Source of the DNA: Mycobacterium bohemicum DSM 44277
Lineage (GTDB): Bacteria; Actinomycetota; Actinomycetes; Mycobacteriales; Mycobacteriaceae
NCBI RefSeq assembly: GCF_001053185.1
Contig: NZ_CSTD01000005.1
Location: 186,001-250,000 of the forward strand
Reading direction: 5' to 3'
Length of the DNA stretch: 64,000 nucleotides
In this document: piece by piece, positions 7,754 through 15,991 of the stretch
Position numbering within the stretch: position 1 is the stretch's first letter
Layout of the letters: each line of letters begins with the position of its first letter
Made by a program: the position numbers and the translations under genes
The notes under the pieces: generated by a model
The model's input: only the letters and a program-made list of their open reading frames with translations
Told to the model about the DNA's origin: nothing
Databases searched by the model: none

Positions 7754-9130
7754 ATGAGCCTGACAACCGCAACCGAGGAACTGCGCGCCGCGCTCGGCGC
7801 GAAGGCGATCCTCCCCGGCGACCCCGGCTACGACGAGGCCCGGGCGATGCACAACGCCATGATCGACAAGCGGCCGGCGGTGATCGTGCGCTGCGCGTCC
7901 GCCGCCGACGTCGCGGGCGCGCTCGGCTTTGCCCGCACGTCGCGCCTTGCGGTCGCCGTCCGCGGCGGCGGCCACAGCGGCCCCGGATTCGGTTGCGTGG
8001 ACGGCGGTCTCGTGATCGACCTGTCGCCGATGGACCGCGTCGACGTCGACGCCGACCGCCGCACCGCCCGCGTCCAGGGCGGCGCGACGTGGGCACGGGT
8101 GGACGCCGCGACCCACGCGCACGGCCTGGCGACGCCGTCCGGGATCATCTCCAGCACCGGTGTCGGCGGCCTGACCCTGGGTGGTGGCCACGGCTACCTG
8201 ACCCGCAAGCACGGGCTGACCATCGACAACCTGGTGGAGGCCGAGGTGGTGCTGGCCGACGGCCGCGTCGTCACCGCATCCGAAGCGGATCACCCCGACC
8301 TGTTCTGGGCGCTGCGCGGTGGCGGCGGAAACTTCGGCGTGGTCACCTCTTTCACCTTCCGGCTGCATCCGGTGCACAACGTGATCTGCGGACCCACGGC
8401 GTGGCCCGCATCGGCGACGGCCGACATCCTGCGGTGGTACCGCGACTTCCTGCCCGCTCAGTGCGAGGACCTCTACGGCTTCTTCGCGAGCATGACCGTT
8501 CCCCCGGCGCCGCCCTTCCCCGAGGCGTTCCACCTACAGAAGGCGTGCGCCGTGGTCTGGTGCTACAGCGGCGATCCCGCGCTGGCCGACGAGGTATTCG
8601 CACCGGTCCGGCAGATGCAGCCGGCCTTCGAGGGCCTCGCCGCGGCGCCCTACCCGGCGCTGCAGTCCACCTTCGATGCGCTGTATCCCAAAGGCCTGCA
8701 ATGGTATTGGCGGGGTGACTTCATCCGTGCGGTGCCCGACGCCGCCGTGGAAGCCCACGCCCGGTTCAACGCGGAACTGCCCACGATGCACTCGACGATG
8801 CACCTCTACCCGATCGACGGCGCCGTCCAACGGGTCGGCCAGAACGACACCGCCTGGGCCTACCGGGACGTGAACTTCTCTCAGGTCATCGCCGGGGTCG
8901 ATCCCGACCCGGCCAAAGCGGAGGCGCTGAAGCGGTGGACCGTGGACTACTGGGACGCCATCCACCCGTACTCGGCCGGCGGTGCCTACGTCAACTTCAT
9001 GATGGACGAAGGGCAGGACCGGGTCCGCGCGACGTACGGCCCGAATTACCAGCGGCTCAGCGAGATCAAGGCGCACTACGATCCGGGCAACGTGTTCCGC
9101 ATCAACCAGAACATCCTGCCGGCGTCGTGA
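7754..9130 (+). CDS. FAD-linked oxidoreductase, berberine-bridge-enzyme family
   Basis: A 458-residue flavoprotein. The PCMH-type FAD domain carries RGGGHSGPG, whose His is the usual covalent flavin anchor, then GGATWARVD and TGVGGLTLGGGHGYLTRKHGL. The second flavin-linking Cys seen in bicovalent enzymes is absent (SGIISSTG), so a single histidyl link is expected. The C-terminus ends in the BBE motif NVFRINQNI. Such enzymes oxidise alcohols, sugars or amines with oxygen. The ATG at 7754 has AAGGAGGTG just upstream and is preferred to the in-frame ATG at 7652. It is divergent from the LuxR giant, a likely regulator. Confidence 0.9.
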   Translation: MSLTTATEELRAALGAKAILPGDPGYDEARAMHNAMIDKRPAVIVRCASAADVAGALGFARTSRLAVAVRGGGHSGPGFGCVDGGLVIDLSPMDRVDVDADRRTARVQGGATWARVDAATHAHGLATPSGIISSTGVGGLTLGGGHGYLTRKHGLTIDNLVEAEVVLADGRVVTASEADHPDLFWALRGGGGNFGVVTSFTFRLHPVHNVICGPTAWPASATADILRWYRDFLPAQCEDLYGFFASMTVPPAPPFPEAFHLQKACAVVWCYSGDPALADEVFAPVRQMQPAFEGLAAAPYPALQSTFDALYPKGLQWYWRGDFIRAVPDAAVEAHARFNAELPTMHSTMHLYPIDGAVQRVGQNDTAWAYRDVNFSQVIAGVDPDPAKAEALKRWTVDYWDAIHPYSAGGAYVNFMMDEGQDRVRATYGPNYQRLSEIKAHYDPGNVFRINQNILPAS

Positions 9131-9217
9131 CAGCATCGGGCATACCGATGTCCAACGGCCCCGGGTGACGGGCCGGCCGAACGGAATACGGCCCGGGGCA
9201 ACCGAATTGGTGGAGGG

Positions 9218-11515
9218 CTACGGTGTCTTTTCGAACACGTCGTTGAGCGTGACGCTGCGCAGGTTGCGCGAGCGGATGATGTCGACGAGTTGCGGGTAGA
9301 CATGCGTGACGGGCAGGTGGTTCAGGTGGCCGATCACGATCGACTGCGGGGTGAAGTACTGCTCGGCCATCTGCACGATGTAGTCCTCGGTGATCAGCGT
9401 GGAGTCCGAGAGCGACCCCGACCACAGGACCGGAACGGTATAGCCGAGATCGGCCGCGACGGCGTCGACGGTGGCGTTGCGCTTGGCGTACGGCGGGCGC
9501 CAGTACGGCTTCGCGCCGATGCCGTAGGTCTTCTTCAGGAATTCGTCGTTGCGCCGCAGCTGCGAGGCGACGTCCTGTTTGGACAGGCTGGTCAGGTCCG
9601 GGTGCGACCAGGTGTGGTTGCCGAGTTGGATCTGCCCGCTGTCGACCAGCGGCCGAAGCACGTCCTGGTTCTGCGTCCACGAGTCATACACGCCGTTGAC
9701 GAAGAACGTCAGCCGCACGCCGGTGTCCTTGGCGAACTGCGTGTAGGCGCGCACGACCTCGCTGTTGACGCCGTCGTCCACCGTCAGGGCCAGCAGGTCG
9801 CCGTCGCCGGGAATCTTCATCAGCGCGCCCCCGCCCGGGAGCGGAATCCGAGCGTTCGGCGGAGGGGGACCGAGCAGGGCGGCCGGGGCGGTCGGGCCCG
9901 AGGTCACCAGGCCGGGCGGCGGCGTCTGGCCGCGATCGGCCAGCATGCTGGCGCGCCCGACGAGTACGGTGTGGCCGTCGACGACGCCCTGCACGCCGGA
10001 ACCTTGCAGGCTTGCGAAGTCCGCGGCGACGGGCAGCGGGCCGAGTTCGGTCGCGGCGGCCCCGGCGATCGCGCGGGCGATGGGATGCTCGGAGGCGTTC
10101 TCCAGGGCGCCTGCACAGCGCAGCAGCTCCTCGCGGCCGGTTCCCCGCCCGGTGACGACGTCGACGAGGGTCATCGTGCCCGTGGTCACCGTGCCGGTCT
10201 TGTCGAGCACGATCGTGTCGACCTTGCGGCTGGACTCCAGCACCTCCGGGCCCCTGATGAGGACGCCGAGTTGCGCGGCGCGCCCGGTCCCCACCAGCAG
10301 GGCTGTCGGAGTCGCCAGCCCAAGCGCACACGGGCACGCGATGATCAGCACCGCGACGGCGGCGGTCACGGCCGCGGTGGCCGGCAGGCCGAGGACCAGC
10401 CACGTTGCGAGGGTGAGAATCGCGATCACGAGCACGAGCGGCACGAAGACGCCGGCGACCCGGTCCGCCAGGCGCTGCACCCGGGCCTTGCCCGATTGGG
10501 CCGCCTCCACCAGCTTGGCCATCTGCGCCAGTCGGGTGCCGTCGCCGACCCGGGTGGCCCGCACGACGAGGCGGCCGCCGGCGTTGACGGTGCCGCCGGT
10601 GACGGCGTCGCCGCGGCCGACCTCGACGGGGACGGGTTCGCCCGTCAGCATCGAGGCGTCCACGGCCGAGGAGCCGCCGACGACGATCCCGTCGGCGGCG
10701 ATCTTTTCCCCGGGGCGCACCACGAACTCGTCTCCGACCGCGAGCTGTTCGACGGGAAGGCGGATTTCAACGCCGTCCCGCAGCGCCGCGACGTCCCGGG
10801 CGCCGAGTTGCAGCAGGGCGCTCAGCGCCGCGCCCGCCCGCCGCTTGGAGCGCTTTTCGAAGTATCGGCCGGCCAGCAGGAACAAGGTCACCCCCGCGGC
10901 CACTTCCAGGTAGGTGTTGCCCGCGCCCGCCGTTTGGCGCACGGTGAGCTCGAACCCGTGCCGCCTCCCCGGTTCCCCGGCCGTGCCCCACACCAGGGCG
11001 TAGAGCGACCACAGGAACGCCGACAGGGTTCCGATCGAGACCAGGGTGTCCATGGTGGCGGCGCCGCGCTGGAGGTTGGTCCACGCGGCCGCATGGAACG
11101 ACGCGCCGCACCACGTCACCACCGGCGCCGCCAGGCCCAGCGACACCCACTGCCAGCACGGGAATTGCAGCGCCGGGAACATTGCCATGGCGATGACCGG
11201 GCCGGCCAGCCCGGCCGCGACGACGAGCCGGTTGCGCAGCCCCGCCAGCTCGGCGTCTCCGGTGGGCCCGGCCGGGGCGGGCTCACGGCGCCGCCGCGGT
11301 AGGGCGGCGGTGTACCCGGCCTTCTCGACTTCGGCGACCAGCGCCCGCGGGTCATAGCCGGACGGGACGGTGACGGTAGCCTTGTCGGTCGCGTAGTTGA
11401 CGGTCGCGGCCACGCCGTCGAGCCTGTTCAGCCTCTTCTCGATGCGGGCCGCGCACGACGCGCACGTCATCCCCGTGATGGTCAGCTCGACGTCGTCGAC
11501 CGCCGCCGCCGTCAT
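9218..11515 (-). CDS. Chimeric ORF: truncated copper-type P1B-ATPase fused to polysaccharide deacetylase
   Basis: One open frame of 765 residues joins two unrelated proteins. Residues 1-529 are a heavy-metal P-type ATPase: metal-binding GMTCASC (Cys18, Cys21), membrane segments, TGEPVP, the channel motif CPC at 394-396, the phosphorylation motif DKTGT at 438 and SEHP. The GDGIND hinge and last two membrane helices never appear. Near residue 530 (about nt 9930) it switches to a Pro-rich linker and a NodB-type deacetylase with TVDDG, the metal motif NHTWSHP and RPPYA. The deacetylase has lost its own export signal. As built, neither half should work normally. It overlaps the chaperone gene by ATGA. 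Either a real deletion or an assembly error. Confidence 0.85.
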   Translation of the reverse strand: MTAAAVDDVELTITGMTCASCAARIEKRLNRLDGVAATVNYATDKATVTVPSGYDPRALVAEVEKAGYTAALPRRRREPAPAGPTGDAELAGLRNRLVVAAGLAGPVIAMAMFPALQFPCWQWVSLGLAAPVVTWCGASFHAAAWTNLQRGAATMDTLVSIGTLSAFLWSLYALVWGTAGEPGRRHGFELTVRQTAGAGNTYLEVAAGVTLFLLAGRYFEKRSKRRAGAALSALLQLGARDVAALRDGVEIRLPVEQLAVGDEFVVRPGEKIAADGIVVGGSSAVDASMLTGEPVPVEVGRGDAVTGGTVNAGGRLVVRATRVGDGTRLAQMAKLVEAAQSGKARVQRLADRVAGVFVPLVLVIAILTLATWLVLGLPATAAVTAAVAVLIIACPCALGLATPTALLVGTGRAAQLGVLIRGPEVLESSRKVDTIVLDKTGTVTTGTMTLVDVVTGRGTGREELLRCAGALENASEHPIARAIAGAAATELGPLPVAADFASLQGSGVQGVVDGHTVLVGRASMLADRGQTPPPGLVTSGPTAPAALLGPPPPNARIPLPGGGALMKIPGDGDLLALTVDDGVNSEVVRAYTQFAKDTGVRLTFFVNGVYDSWTQNQDVLRPLVDSGQIQLGNHTWSHPDLTSLSKQDVASQLRRNDEFLKKTYGIGAKPYWRPPYAKRNATVDAVAADLGYTVPVLWSGSLSDSTLITEDYIVQMAEQYFTPQSIVIGHLNHLPVTHVYPQLVDIIRSRNLRSVTLNDVFEKTP

Positions 11516-11724
11516 GCCACCAAGACCGCCTCGAAGCCCGCCTCGTCGACGGCCCCCAGCACCGTCCGTTCATCGATCGGCGCCGAGCTGACGACGACGA
11601 GCCTGCCGGTGTCGGCGCTGACGTCGACACCCTGCACCCCGGGGATCCGGGCCACCTCGCCGCGGATGGCGGCCTCGCAGTGGGCGCAACTCATCCCGCT
11701 GACCCGGTACTCGCTGGTCGTCAC
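11512..11724 (-). CDS. CopZ-like heavy-metal-associated (HMA) copper chaperone
   Basis: A 70-residue HMA protein with metal motif GMSCAHC near residues 10-16 and the beta-alpha-beta-beta-alpha-beta pattern of copper chaperones. It would carry Cu(I) in the cytoplasm and hand it to the ATPase. Its stop overlaps the start of the ATPase ORF by four bases (11512-11515), so the two are translationally coupled. The ribosome-binding region upstream is tandemly duplicated. With the ATPase downstream truncated, the chaperone may have lost its partner. Confidence 0.9.
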   Translation of the reverse strand: MTTSEYRVSGMSCAHCEAAIRGEVARIPGVQGVDVSADTGRLVVVSSAPIDERTVLGAVDEAGFEAVLVA

Positions 11725-11727
11725 AAC

Positions 11728-11761
11728 TCTCCCTTCACCGCTGGTCTCCCTTCACCGCTGG
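11728..11761 (-). repeat. Tandem duplication of the Shine-Dalgarno region upstream of the copper chaperone
   Basis: The 17-mer TCTCCCTTCACCGCTGG occurs twice head to tail (11728-11744 and 11745-11761). Read on the coding strand each copy contains GAAGGGAGA, a good ribosome-binding sequence, the nearer one ending 3 nt before the chaperone ATG. The duplication is exact, so it is recent, and it gives the leader two ribosome sites in a row. Confidence 0.8.
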
Positions 11762-11916
11762 ACACCGCGGCGAGAATGCCTGACCGGCCCGGCACGATTC
11801 TGCCCGGTCTTCCGGCGTGCCGCCGGATCGGGGCGTCGAGAGCACCGATGCTCCCGGTGCCGGCGCGGTGAGCGTAGCGTCGAGCACGCGATGCCCCAGA
11901 GCAGGAGGAGTCGGCA

Positions 11917-12390
11917 ATGATGGTCACCGTGGTCAATGCCGGGCCGCGACGGGTCAGCCGCTCGGTGGAGGTCGCCGCGCCGGTTGCCGAGTTGTACGCG
12001 ATGGCCGCCGATCCCCGGCGCCATCAGGAGCTGGACGGCTCGGGCACGGTCGGAGGAAACATCGACTCACCGACGGAATTGGCTGTCGGATCGAAGTTTT
12101 CGACGAAGATGAAGATGTACGGGCTGCCGTATCGGATCACCAGCACGGTGACCGACCTCCAGCCGAACCAGGTGGTGGAGTGGCGCCATCCGATGGGTCA
12201 CCGCTGGCGGTGGGAATTCGAGGCGCTCTCGCCGACGCTGACCCGGGTCACCGAGACGTTCGACTACCACGACGCCGGTCCGATCAAGAACACGCTGAAG
12301 TATTACGAGCGGATCGGCGCCGTGAAGGGCAACACCGCCGGAATCGAGGCGACGCTGGCCGGGCTGCGCGACCGTTACGCCGCGCGATAG
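11917..12390 (+). CDS. SRPBCC / polyketide cyclase-like protein
   Basis: A 157-residue helix-grip protein. It starts ARRVSRSVEVAAPVAELYAMAADP in style, with a central VTDLQPNQVVEWRHP and TRVTETFDY, the usual pattern of the START/SRPBCC fold that binds lipids or aromatic ligands. AGGAGGA lies 8 nt before the ATG at 11917. It converges on the luciferase-like remnant with only one base between the stops. There is no catalytic signature, so ligand binding or cyclase roles cannot be separated. Confidence 0.8.
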   Translation: MMVTVVNAGPRRVSRSVEVAAPVAELYAMAADPRRHQELDGSGTVGGNIDSPTELAVGSKFSTKMKMYGLPYRITSTVTDLQPNQVVEWRHPMGHRWRWEFEALSPTLTRVTETFDYHDAGPIKNTLKYYERIGAVKGNTAGIEATLAGLRDRYAAR

Positions 12391-12391
12391 G

Positions 12392-12783
12392 TCAGGCCGT
12401 CACCGCGGGCAGCACCTGCTCCGCCAGCAGTGCTGGCTGGCCCAGCCCGCGTCGAGGGGAAGTCCGCCGACGAGCGGGTTGATCACGACTTCCTTTCTGC
12501 CGCGGCGTATTTCGTCGACCAGTTGCTTCGGGGTCAGGACGATCAGCGCGTTGATGCTGATTCGCACGTTGCGCGTCCGGCCGGCGATCGCGGCGGCCAG
12601 GATCAGCGGCGACGGCAGCCAACCGGTGACCGCCAGGTGGTGTTCCTCCACGCTGACGGCGGTGAACCCGTGGCTGTCGGCGTACTCCGCCATGTCCAGG
12701 GCGGCCCGATAGCGGTCCGCGTGCCGTGCGGTCGGGTTGGCGACGTTGGTCATGTTGAGCCGCAGCGCCGTCATCGGGCTCAT
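12392..12783 (-). pseudogene. LLM-class (F420/FMN) oxidoreductase remnant, internal deletion plus terminal frameshift
   Basis: The first ~83 residues from the ATG at 12783 are a clean luciferase-like N-terminus (RLNMTNVANP, MAEYADSHGFTAVSVEEHH, LILAAAIAGRT). At about nt 12535 the text jumps to what is normally the C-terminus (TPKQLVDEI, then EVVINPLVGGLPLDAGWAS), so about 180 residues are missing. The ending is also out of frame: the open frame gives QHCWRSRCCPR and stops at 12400, while the neighbouring frame gives LLAEQVLPAVTA and stops at 12392, implying a small indel near 12440. The start overlaps the upstream TetR stop by ATGA, so the two were a regulator-enzyme operon. Not functional as written. 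Confidence 0.75.
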
Positions 12784-13403
12784 CGTGGTCCGCCGAACAG
12801 CGTTCCCCGGATCAACCGCTTCGCCGACGACAACGTGGCCGCGTACGCGTCGGGGGTCAGGCTGCTCGCCCGCTCGGTGAGGCCGCGCGTCAACGCGTAC
12901 AGCGCGTCGACGACGGCGGCCGGGTCGGTGGATGGTGGCAGCGCCCCGCCGGAAACGGCGTCGGCGACGATGTCATTGATGATGGCGCGCAACGCTTTCA
13001 GGCCGGTCGAGGGGATGCCGCGGGGGTGCGGCGCGCGCTGGGCGCGCATGGCGCGGTCGAACGCGGCGAGGTCGGGATAGTCGCGCATCAGCCGGTCCAG
13101 CTCGTCGAGCACCGACTCGAGGCGGTCGACGACGTCGTCCGGCCGGTCCGCGGCGGACCGCAGCCGCGGCAGCGCTATCTCGTCGACCTCGCGCACGGTC
13201 GCCTCGAGCAACTCCGACTTGTTCGGAAAGTGGTGATAGAGGCTGCCGCTGGTGATTTCGGCCGCCCTGGCGATCTGACGGATCGTCGTCCGCGAATAGC
13301 CGACCTCGGCGACGCAGCGCATGGCCGCGGCCACGATGCGGGCGCGGGTCTGCTCGCCGTTGACGCCCACGGGCCGGCCCCGTGCCGGGGGCGTGACCCT
13401 CAT
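12780..13403 (-). CDS. TetR family regulator (paralogue of the divergent neighbour)
   Basis: A 207-residue TetR protein: helix-turn-helix YSRTTIRQIARAAEITSGSLYHHFPNKSELL, then a ligand domain ending AKRLIRGTLFGGPR. It aligns along its whole length with the regulator encoded divergently at 13528 (shared RPxGxxGExTR, ATMRCVAxxGYSR, TSxSLYxxFPNKSEL, xxYPDLAAF, SAKxLxRGTLF), so the pair arose by duplication. The ATG at 13403 is taken as start because the conserved GRPVG follows closely. Downstream and overlapping is the broken LLM gene. Confidence 0.85.
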   Translation of the reverse strand: MRVTPPARGRPVGVNGEQTRARIVAAAMRCVAEVGYSRTTIRQIARAAEITSGSLYHHFPNKSELLEATVREVDEIALPRLRSAADRPDDVVDRLESVLDELDRLMRDYPDLAAFDRAMRAQRAPHPRGIPSTGLKALRAIINDIVADAVSGGALPPSTDPAAVVDALYALTRGLTERASSLTPDAYAATLSSAKRLIRGTLFGGPR

Positions 13404-13472
13404 GCCGCGTGGTACCCGCCGGTCCGTGGACCACCCACCGCGCACCTCCGCGCCGACGCAACCAATTAATTG

Positions 13473-13482
13473 ATCGCTCGAT
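13473..13482. promoter_or_regulatory. Candidate TetR motif ATCGCTCGAT in the divergent TetR gap
   Basis: The AT-rich stretch 13461-13490 between the two TetR genes contains CAATTAATTG followed by ATCGCTCGAT. A nine-of-ten match (ATCGCTTGAT on the minus strand) lies at 14150-14159, just ahead of the BVMO operon. Sharing of the motif between two promoters next to two related regulators supports a common operator. Confidence 0.45.
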
Positions 13483-13527
13483 AATATCTTTCGAGTCGCG
13501 GACCGAACGCCGCAGTGAGGATCCCAC

Positions 13528-14145
13528 ATGTCGCCTGCACAGCTGGGGCGCCCGATCGGCGCCAGCGGCGAGGAGACCCGCCGGCGGCTCGTCGTCGCCA
13601 CCATGCGGTGCGTGGCACAGAGCGGGTACTCGCGGGCAACCATCCGCGAGATCGCCCGCACCGCCGAGGTGACCAGCGCCAGCCTGTACAACTACTTTCC
13701 CAACAAGTCCGAACTGATGAAGGCCGCGATCGCGGCGAGAACCGACGTGGCGCTGCCGCGGCTGCGCGCGGCGGCCGCCCGGCCCGGCGACGTCGTCGAC
13801 CGGATCGAGGCCGTGCTCGACGAATCGGGCCAGTTGATGCGCGAGTACCCGGACCTGGCCGCCTTCGAGTGGGCGATCCGGTCGGAAAACGCGGCCGCGA
13901 TCGGAACGGGCTTGGCCGGCGGCAACTTTCAGGCGTTCCGGGAGATCATCGAGGGCATCCTCGCCGACGCGGGGGGCGACCTCCCGGCGGGCGGCGCCGT
14001 CGAGGCGATCTACTCCCTGGTGTACGGCCTGACCGAGTTGGCGGCGACGCTGCCGCCGGCGGACTACCAGGCCGCGCTGGGTTCGGCCAAGCAATTGGTC
14101 AGGGGGACGCTGTTCGCACGGGCGGGCGGGCCGCCGGGGCCTTGA
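13528..14145 (+). CDS. TetR family regulator, likely controlling the BVMO pair
   Basis: A 205-residue TetR protein with helix-turn-helix YSRATIREIARTAEVTSASLYNYF, NKSELMKAAI and a ligand domain ending QLVRGTLFARAGG. It is the paralogue of the minus-strand TetR across a 124-bp gap. It ends 55 bp before the first BVMO gene, and that gap carries an AT-rich motif like the one in its own promoter. The simplest reading is a local repressor of the two monooxygenase genes that responds to their ketone substrate. The ATG at 13528 leaves a normal short N-terminal tail. Confidence 0.88.
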   Translation: MSPAQLGRPIGASGEETRRRLVVATMRCVAQSGYSRATIREIARTAEVTSASLYNYFPNKSELMKAAIAARTDVALPRLRAAAARPGDVVDRIEAVLDESGQLMREYPDLAAFEWAIRSENAAAIGTGLAGGNFQAFREIIEGILADAGGDLPAGGAVEAIYSLVYGLTELAATLPPADYQAALGSAKQLVRGTLFARAGGPPGP

Positions 14146-14149
14146 TGTG

Positions 14150-14159
14150 ATCAAGCGAT
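14150..14159. promoter_or_regulatory. Candidate TetR motif upstream of the BVMO operon
   Basis: ATCAAGCGAT at 14150-14159 is the reverse complement, with one change, of the motif at 13473-13482. It lies in TGATCAAGCGATTGATTATAT, which also contains TCAA and TTGA half-sites, 42 bp before the GTG of the first monooxygenase. It probably overlaps the promoter. Confidence 0.45.
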
Positions 14160-14200
14160 TGATTATATAGTCTTCTCCGCGGAGAGAAAGCCGGTGACCC

Positions 14201-15991
14201 GTGACCGAAACCGTTGGCGTGGCGTTCGACGTCGACGCCCTGCGCCGGAAATACGCCGAGGAGCGGGCGCGGCGACTGCGCCCGGACGGCATCGAGCAGT
14301 ACGTCGAGACTGCGGGCGCGTTCGCGCGGTTCGCCGAGGACCCCTGGGTGGACGGCACCTTCACGCGCGACCCGCTGACCGACGAGGTCGACGTGGCCGT
14401 CGTCGGCGCCGGCTTCGGCGGCCTGCTCACCGGCGCGCGGCTGCGCGAGCTCGGCGTGCACAGCGTGCGCCTGATCGATCGGGCGGCCGACGTCGGCGGC
14501 ACCTGGTACTGGAACCGCTATCCCGGCATCGCCTGCGACGTCGAGTCCTACGTGTACATCCCGCTGCTCGAAGAGCTCGGGTACCTGCCCACGCAGAAAT
14601 ACGCGAGCGGAGCCGAGATCTTCGCGCACTGTCAGCGCATCGCGCGACACTACGACCTGTACCGCGACGCGTGCCTGCAGACCGATGTCCACGAGATCCG
14701 GTGGGAGGAAAACGAATCCCGCTGGATCATCCGCACCAACCACGGCGACGAGATGCGGGCCCGGTTCGTGTCGATGGCCAACGGTTACCAGGCCAAACCC
14801 AAGCTGCCCGGCATCGAGGGCCTGGATGTGTTCGGCGGTCACGCCTTCCACACCAGCCGGTGGGACTACGGTTACACCGGCGAGCGGCTGGAGAACCTGG
14901 CCTCCAAGCGCGTCGGCATCATCGGGACCGGAGCCACGGCCGTCCAGTGCGTCCCGCACCTCGCCGCGGCGGCCCAGCGGCTCTACGTGTTTCAGCGCAC
15001 GCCGTCCTCGGTGGACGTGCGCGCCAACCGGCCCACCGACCCGGGTTGGGCCGCCGAGTTGCGGCCCGGCTGGCAACGCCAACGGATACAGAACTTCCAG
15101 ATCCTCACCGCCGGCGGCCAGGCCGACGAGGACCTCGTCGCCGATGCCTGGACCAGCATCACCCGCAAGCTGCCGGTGATGCGTCAGGACACCGGTGGTG
15201 TGGACCCCGCGCGACGCGGCCGCGACATCGAGATCGCGGACTTCGCCAAGATGGAGGAGATCCGCGCGCGGGTCGACGAGCTGGTGGCCGACCGCGCCAC
15301 CGCCGAGGCGCTCAAACCCTGGTACGGCTACTTCTGCAAGCGGCCATGCTTTCACGACGAGTATCTGCAGACGTTCAACCGCGACAACGTCACGCTGGTC
15401 GACACCCACGGCCGCGGTGTGGAACGGATCACCGAGGCCGGCGTGGTCGTCGACGGAAGGACGTACGAGCTCGATTGCCTCATCTTCGCAACGGGTTTCG
15501 AGGTCGGCACCGACTATTGCCGTCGCACCGGATTCGAGCTGATCGGCCGGGGCGGCGAAACGCTGACCGACAGCTGGCGCGACGGTGTGCGCACCTTCCA
15601 GGGACTCTTGGCGCGCGGCTTCCCGAACTGCTTCATCGAGAGCATCTCCCAGGCGGGCTTGACGGTGAACTTTCCCTACCTGCTGGACGTCCAGGCCGGC
15701 CACGCCGCGTGGATCATCGCCAAGGCGCTGGAGCGCGGCGTCGCCGAACTCGAGCCCTCGGCCGAGGCCGAGGCCGCCTGGGTCGACACGGTGGTCGCCC
15801 GCTCGGCGGCGTCGGCCGAGCGCGCCCAGACCTGCACGCCCGGCTACTACAACCGGGAGGGCAAGGCCGACGCCAAGACCCGGCAGGGCAGCTTCTTCTT
15901 CGGTGCGCCCACCGAGTACGCCGACATCCTTGCGGCCTGGCGCGCCGCGGGCGATATGGCGGGCCTGGAAACCCACGGGGGCGTCGCATGA
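14201..15991 (+). CDS. Baeyer-Villiger monooxygenase (class B flavoprotein), first of a pair
   Basis: A 596-residue type I BVMO. The FAD motif GAGFGG is at residues 69-74, the BVMO fingerprint FGGHAFHTSRW follows, and the NADPH motif is GIIGTGATAVQ. A ~60-residue N-terminal extension (ALRRKYAEERARRLRPDG) places it with the cyclododecanone/steroid-type enzymes that use NADPH and O2 to convert ketones to esters or lactones. The GTG at 14201 has GGAGAG upstream; an upstream GTG at 14194 is in another frame. The stop overlaps the next BVMO start by ATGA. Regulation by the TetR upstream is likely. Its sequence is closest in the window to the enzyme at 45458. Confidence 0.92.
   Translation: MTETVGVAFDVDALRRKYAEERARRLRPDGIEQYVETAGAFARFAEDPWVDGTFTRDPLTDEVDVAVVGAGFGGLLTGARLRELGVHSVRLIDRAADVGGTWYWNRYPGIACDVESYVYIPLLEELGYLPTQKYASGAEIFAHCQRIARHYDLYRDACLQTDVHEIRWEENESRWIIRTNHGDEMRARFVSMANGYQAKPKLPGIEGLDVFGGHAFHTSRWDYGYTGERLENLASKRVGIIGTGATAVQCVPHLAAAAQRLYVFQRTPSSVDVRANRPTDPGWAAELRPGWQRQRIQNFQILTAGGQADEDLVADAWTSITRKLPVMRQDTGGVDPARRGRDIEIADFAKMEEIRARVDELVADRATAEALKPWYGYFCKRPCFHDEYLQTFNRDNVTLVDTHGRGVERITEAGVVVDGRTYELDCLIFATGFEVGTDYCRRTGFELIGRGGETLTDSWRDGVRTFQGLLARGFPNCFIESISQAGLTVNFPYLLDVQAGHAAWIIAKALERGVAELEPSAEAEAAWVDTVVARSAASAERAQTCTPGYYNREGKADAKTRQGSFFFGAPTEYADILAAWRAAGDMAGLETHGGVA

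Noticed and set aside
9290..11302. A 670-residue plus-strand open frame opposite the ATPase chimera
   Set aside because: Antisense shadow with His/Gln/Arg bias and no domain; the minus frame carries clear P-type ATPase and deacetylase motifs.
14099..15976. A 625-residue minus-strand frame across the first BVMO gene
   Set aside because: Shadow of the BVMO codons; no start context and no recognisable motif.
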